NCBI GenBank assembly: GCA_028752905.1
Contig: JAQNBH010000012.1
Coordinates: 20,177,545 to 20,241,544 of the forward strand
Reading direction: 5' to 3'
Origin: Cladorhizidae sp. MBARI D1340-BT2
Taxonomy: Eukaryota; Porifera; Demospongiae; Poecilosclerida; Cladorhizidae
DNA length: 64,000 nucleotides
Position numbers and translations under genes: made by a program. Under the pieces are notes generated by a model, which was given only the letters and a program-made list of their open reading frames with translations, did no database searches and had not been told where the DNA came from. This document shows positions 62,116-64,000 of this stretch, in pieces (the stretch's first letter is position 1; each line of letters opens with the position of its first letter).

Positions 62116-64000
62116 ATATCACCGGATAGCCCTTCTAATTATCTGTCTTTTGTACGTGCCAAAATTTTGAGTACTCTAAGTATTAGCAAGTTATGGTGAT
62201 TTGAAGTGGTAAGGTTTGCGATCTTTCCTGGCGTTTTCCAGTTGCCAAAGCGGTGGCCTGCCAGTGAAAAACCACTACATTTATTGATAATCTGTTGACA
62301 TGTTGCAGATAAGGGCCTTCTCTATCAGTTGACAAAATCTGGGACTTTGGTCTTGTTAATTAGGGCAGTTATGACATGTTAGCTTCGTAGATTATCCACA
62401 CTTCACTGAATAGACTTGATGTATAGCTATTAAGATAGGACTCTCTAAGTGCTCTCTCTTGATACCAAACATCCATATATTCTGCACACTTCACTGTAAT
62501 GGACTTGCAAGATAGGTATCTCTCAGTGTTCTCTATCTTGAGCTAAACATGTTAGCTTCATAGATTCTCCACACTTCACTGAATAGACTTGATATATAGC
62601 TCTAAAGGTAGGTCTCTCTCTGTTCTCTCTCTTGATACCAAACATCCGTATATTCTGCATACATAGAATCACAAGATAGGTTTCTCTATGTGTTCTCTAT
62701 CTTGATGCTAAACATGTTAGCTTCATAGATTCTCCACACTTCACTGTATAAACTTGATATATAGCTATTAAGATAGGTCTCTCCCTGTGCTCTCTGTTGA
62801 TATCAAACATCCATAATATTCTGCACACTTCACTGTAATGGACTTGATATGATTCGAATGATAGGTTTCATTATGTGTTCTCTATCTTGATATTTGCCCT
62901 AATTTGGTCTATATGTTTCTCATTTCCCCCCCAAAAATCTTGTTATTTTGCCGTAAAGCTCATAACTTTTCTACACTTTACCCAAAAAAGATAATTTTTA
63001 TATCACCGGATAGCCCTTCTAATTATCTGTCTTTTGTACGTGCCAAAATTTTGAGTACTCTAAGTATTAGCAAGTTATGGTGATTTGAAGTGGTAAGGTT
63101 TGCGATCTTTCCTGGCGTTTTCCAGTTGCCAAAGCGGTGGCCTGCCAGTGAAAAACCACTACATTTATTGATAATCTGTTGACATGTTGCAGATAAGGGC
63201 CTTCTCTATCAGTTGACAAAATCTGGGACTTTGGTCTTGTTAATTAGGGCAGTTATGACATGTTAGCTTCGTAGATTATCCACACTTCACTGAATAGACT
63301 TGATGTATAGCTATTAAGATAGGACTCTCTAAGTGCTCTCTCTTGATACCAAACATCCATATATTCTGCACACTTCACTGTAATGGACTTGCAAGATAGG
63401 TATCTCTCAGTGTTCTCTATCTTGAGCTAAACATGTTAGCTTCATAGATTCTCCACACTTCACTGAATAGACTTGATATATAGCTCTAAAGGTAGGCCTC
63501 TCTCTGTTCTCTCTCTTGATACCAAACATCCGTATATTCTGCATACATAGAATCACAAGATAGGTTTCTCTATGTGTTCTCTATCTTGATGCTAAACAGG
63601 TTAGCTTCATCGATTCTCCACACTTCACTGTATAAACTTGATATATAGCTATTAAGATAGGTCTCTCCCTGTGCTCTCTGTTGATATCAAACATCCATAA
63701 TATTCTGTACACTTCACTGTAATGGACTTGATATGATTCGAATGATAGGTTTCATTATGTGTTCTCTATCTTGATATTTGCCCTAATTTGGTCTATATGT
63801 TTCTCATTTTCCCCCCAAAAATCTTGTTATTTTGCCGTAAAGCTCATAACTTTTCTACACTTTACCCAAAAAAGATAATTTTTATATCACCGGATAGCCC
63901 TTCTAATTATCTGTCTTTTGTACGTGCCAAAATTTTGAGTACTCTAAGTATTAGCAAGTTATGGTGATTTGAAGTGGTAAGGTTTGCGATCTTTCCTGGC
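62116..64000 (+). repeat. Monomers 67-69, last one cut by the window edge
   Basis: Starts are 62116 (884), 63000 (884) and 63884 (117 bp present). The first has ATGTTAGC at subrepeat 3 and AGGTAGGTCTC. The second has TTCATCGATTC, as in 56937 and 59613, together with TGTACAC, a combination seen nowhere else. The array continues past 64000. Confidence 0.88.

Larger units (their letters stand above)
1..64000 (+). repeat. Satellite DNA array, ~884-bp monomer, fills the window
   Basis: The same ~884-bp sequence recurs head to tail in one orientation from end to end. Using ATATCACCGG (ATATCACCGA in two monomers) as phase marker, spacings are almost always 884, 906 or 908 bp. Exceptions are 883, 885, 888, 909 and 912 bp, five monomers of 1591 bp that carry an insert, and one shortened monomer of 711 bp. 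There are 68 complete monomers plus fragments at both edges. Neighbouring copies differ by few substitutions, and the most variable site is a C-run/A-run near the monomer end (CATTTTCCCCCCAAAAATC and length variants). No flanking unique DNA is present, so array length and chromosomal position are unknown. Centromeric or heterochromatic location is plausible for such arrays but is inference. Confidence 0.98.

Noticed and set aside
1..64000. Ribosomal DNA intergenic spacer
   Set aside because: Spacers also have nested subrepeats, but no 18S, 5.8S, 28S or 5S sequence appears in 64 kb, and the unit is only 884 bp.

Overview
The whole 64 kb window is one uninterrupted eukaryotic satellite DNA array. 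An AT-rich monomer of about 884 bp is repeated head to tail, all in the same orientation. Taking the motif ATATCACCGG as the monomer start, I place 68 complete monomers (starts 8 to 63000), a 7-bp tail of a preceding monomer at the left edge and a partial 69th monomer at 63884-64000. No tRNA, rRNA, CRISPR array or intact cellular gene is visible. The only non-satellite DNA is five copies of a ~686-bp piece of retroelement. A long homogenized satellite carrying a captured, 5'-truncated non-LTR retrotransposon points to a eukaryotic nuclear genome, probably an invertebrate animal. The species cannot be named from the sequence.

Monomer structure: the first ~260 bp are non-repetitive. The remaining ~510 bp, before a ~110-bp T/C/A-rich tail, are three diverged subrepeats of 173, 165 and 175 bp. 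Each subrepeat is two related half-units of about 85 bp, and several half-units contain an AGATAG/CTATCT dyad able to form a hairpin. Length classes: 884 bp (short form), 908 bp (long form with 24 extra bp), 906 bp (long form with a 2-bp loss in a CT run and many private bases), and rare 883, 885, 888, 909 and 912 bp variants.

Region by region: 8-10262 holds a 4243-bp four-monomer higher-order repeat (HOR) in two complete copies plus half of a third; the fourth monomer carries the insert. 10263-19002 is a mosaic with tandem monomer duplications and insert copy 3. 19003-25772 holds a 3385-bp three-monomer HOR in two copies, each with an insert. 25773-34722 alternates 906- and 884-bp monomers and contains a ~4.49-kb duplication. 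35629-42700 is eight nearly identical 884-bp monomers. 42701-56936 is a mixture of this subfamily with others. 56937-62115 is a three-monomer unit duplicated, the second copy having lost exactly one 173-bp subrepeat. 62116-64000 is ordinary 884-bp monomers.

The five inserts lie on the minus strand and encode the C-terminal 189 residues (193 in one copy) of a protein. It has a CCHC zinc-knuckle-like motif and a PD...D-A-T pattern resembling the restriction-like endonuclease end of R2-clade non-LTR retrotransposons. All five have the same breakpoints in the same place in the monomer, so one insertion was amplified as part of the satellite. I found no multi-gene system. The interest is in satellite evolution: nested periodicity, HOR births, chimeric monomers, subrepeat deletion and passenger amplification of a retroelement fragment.
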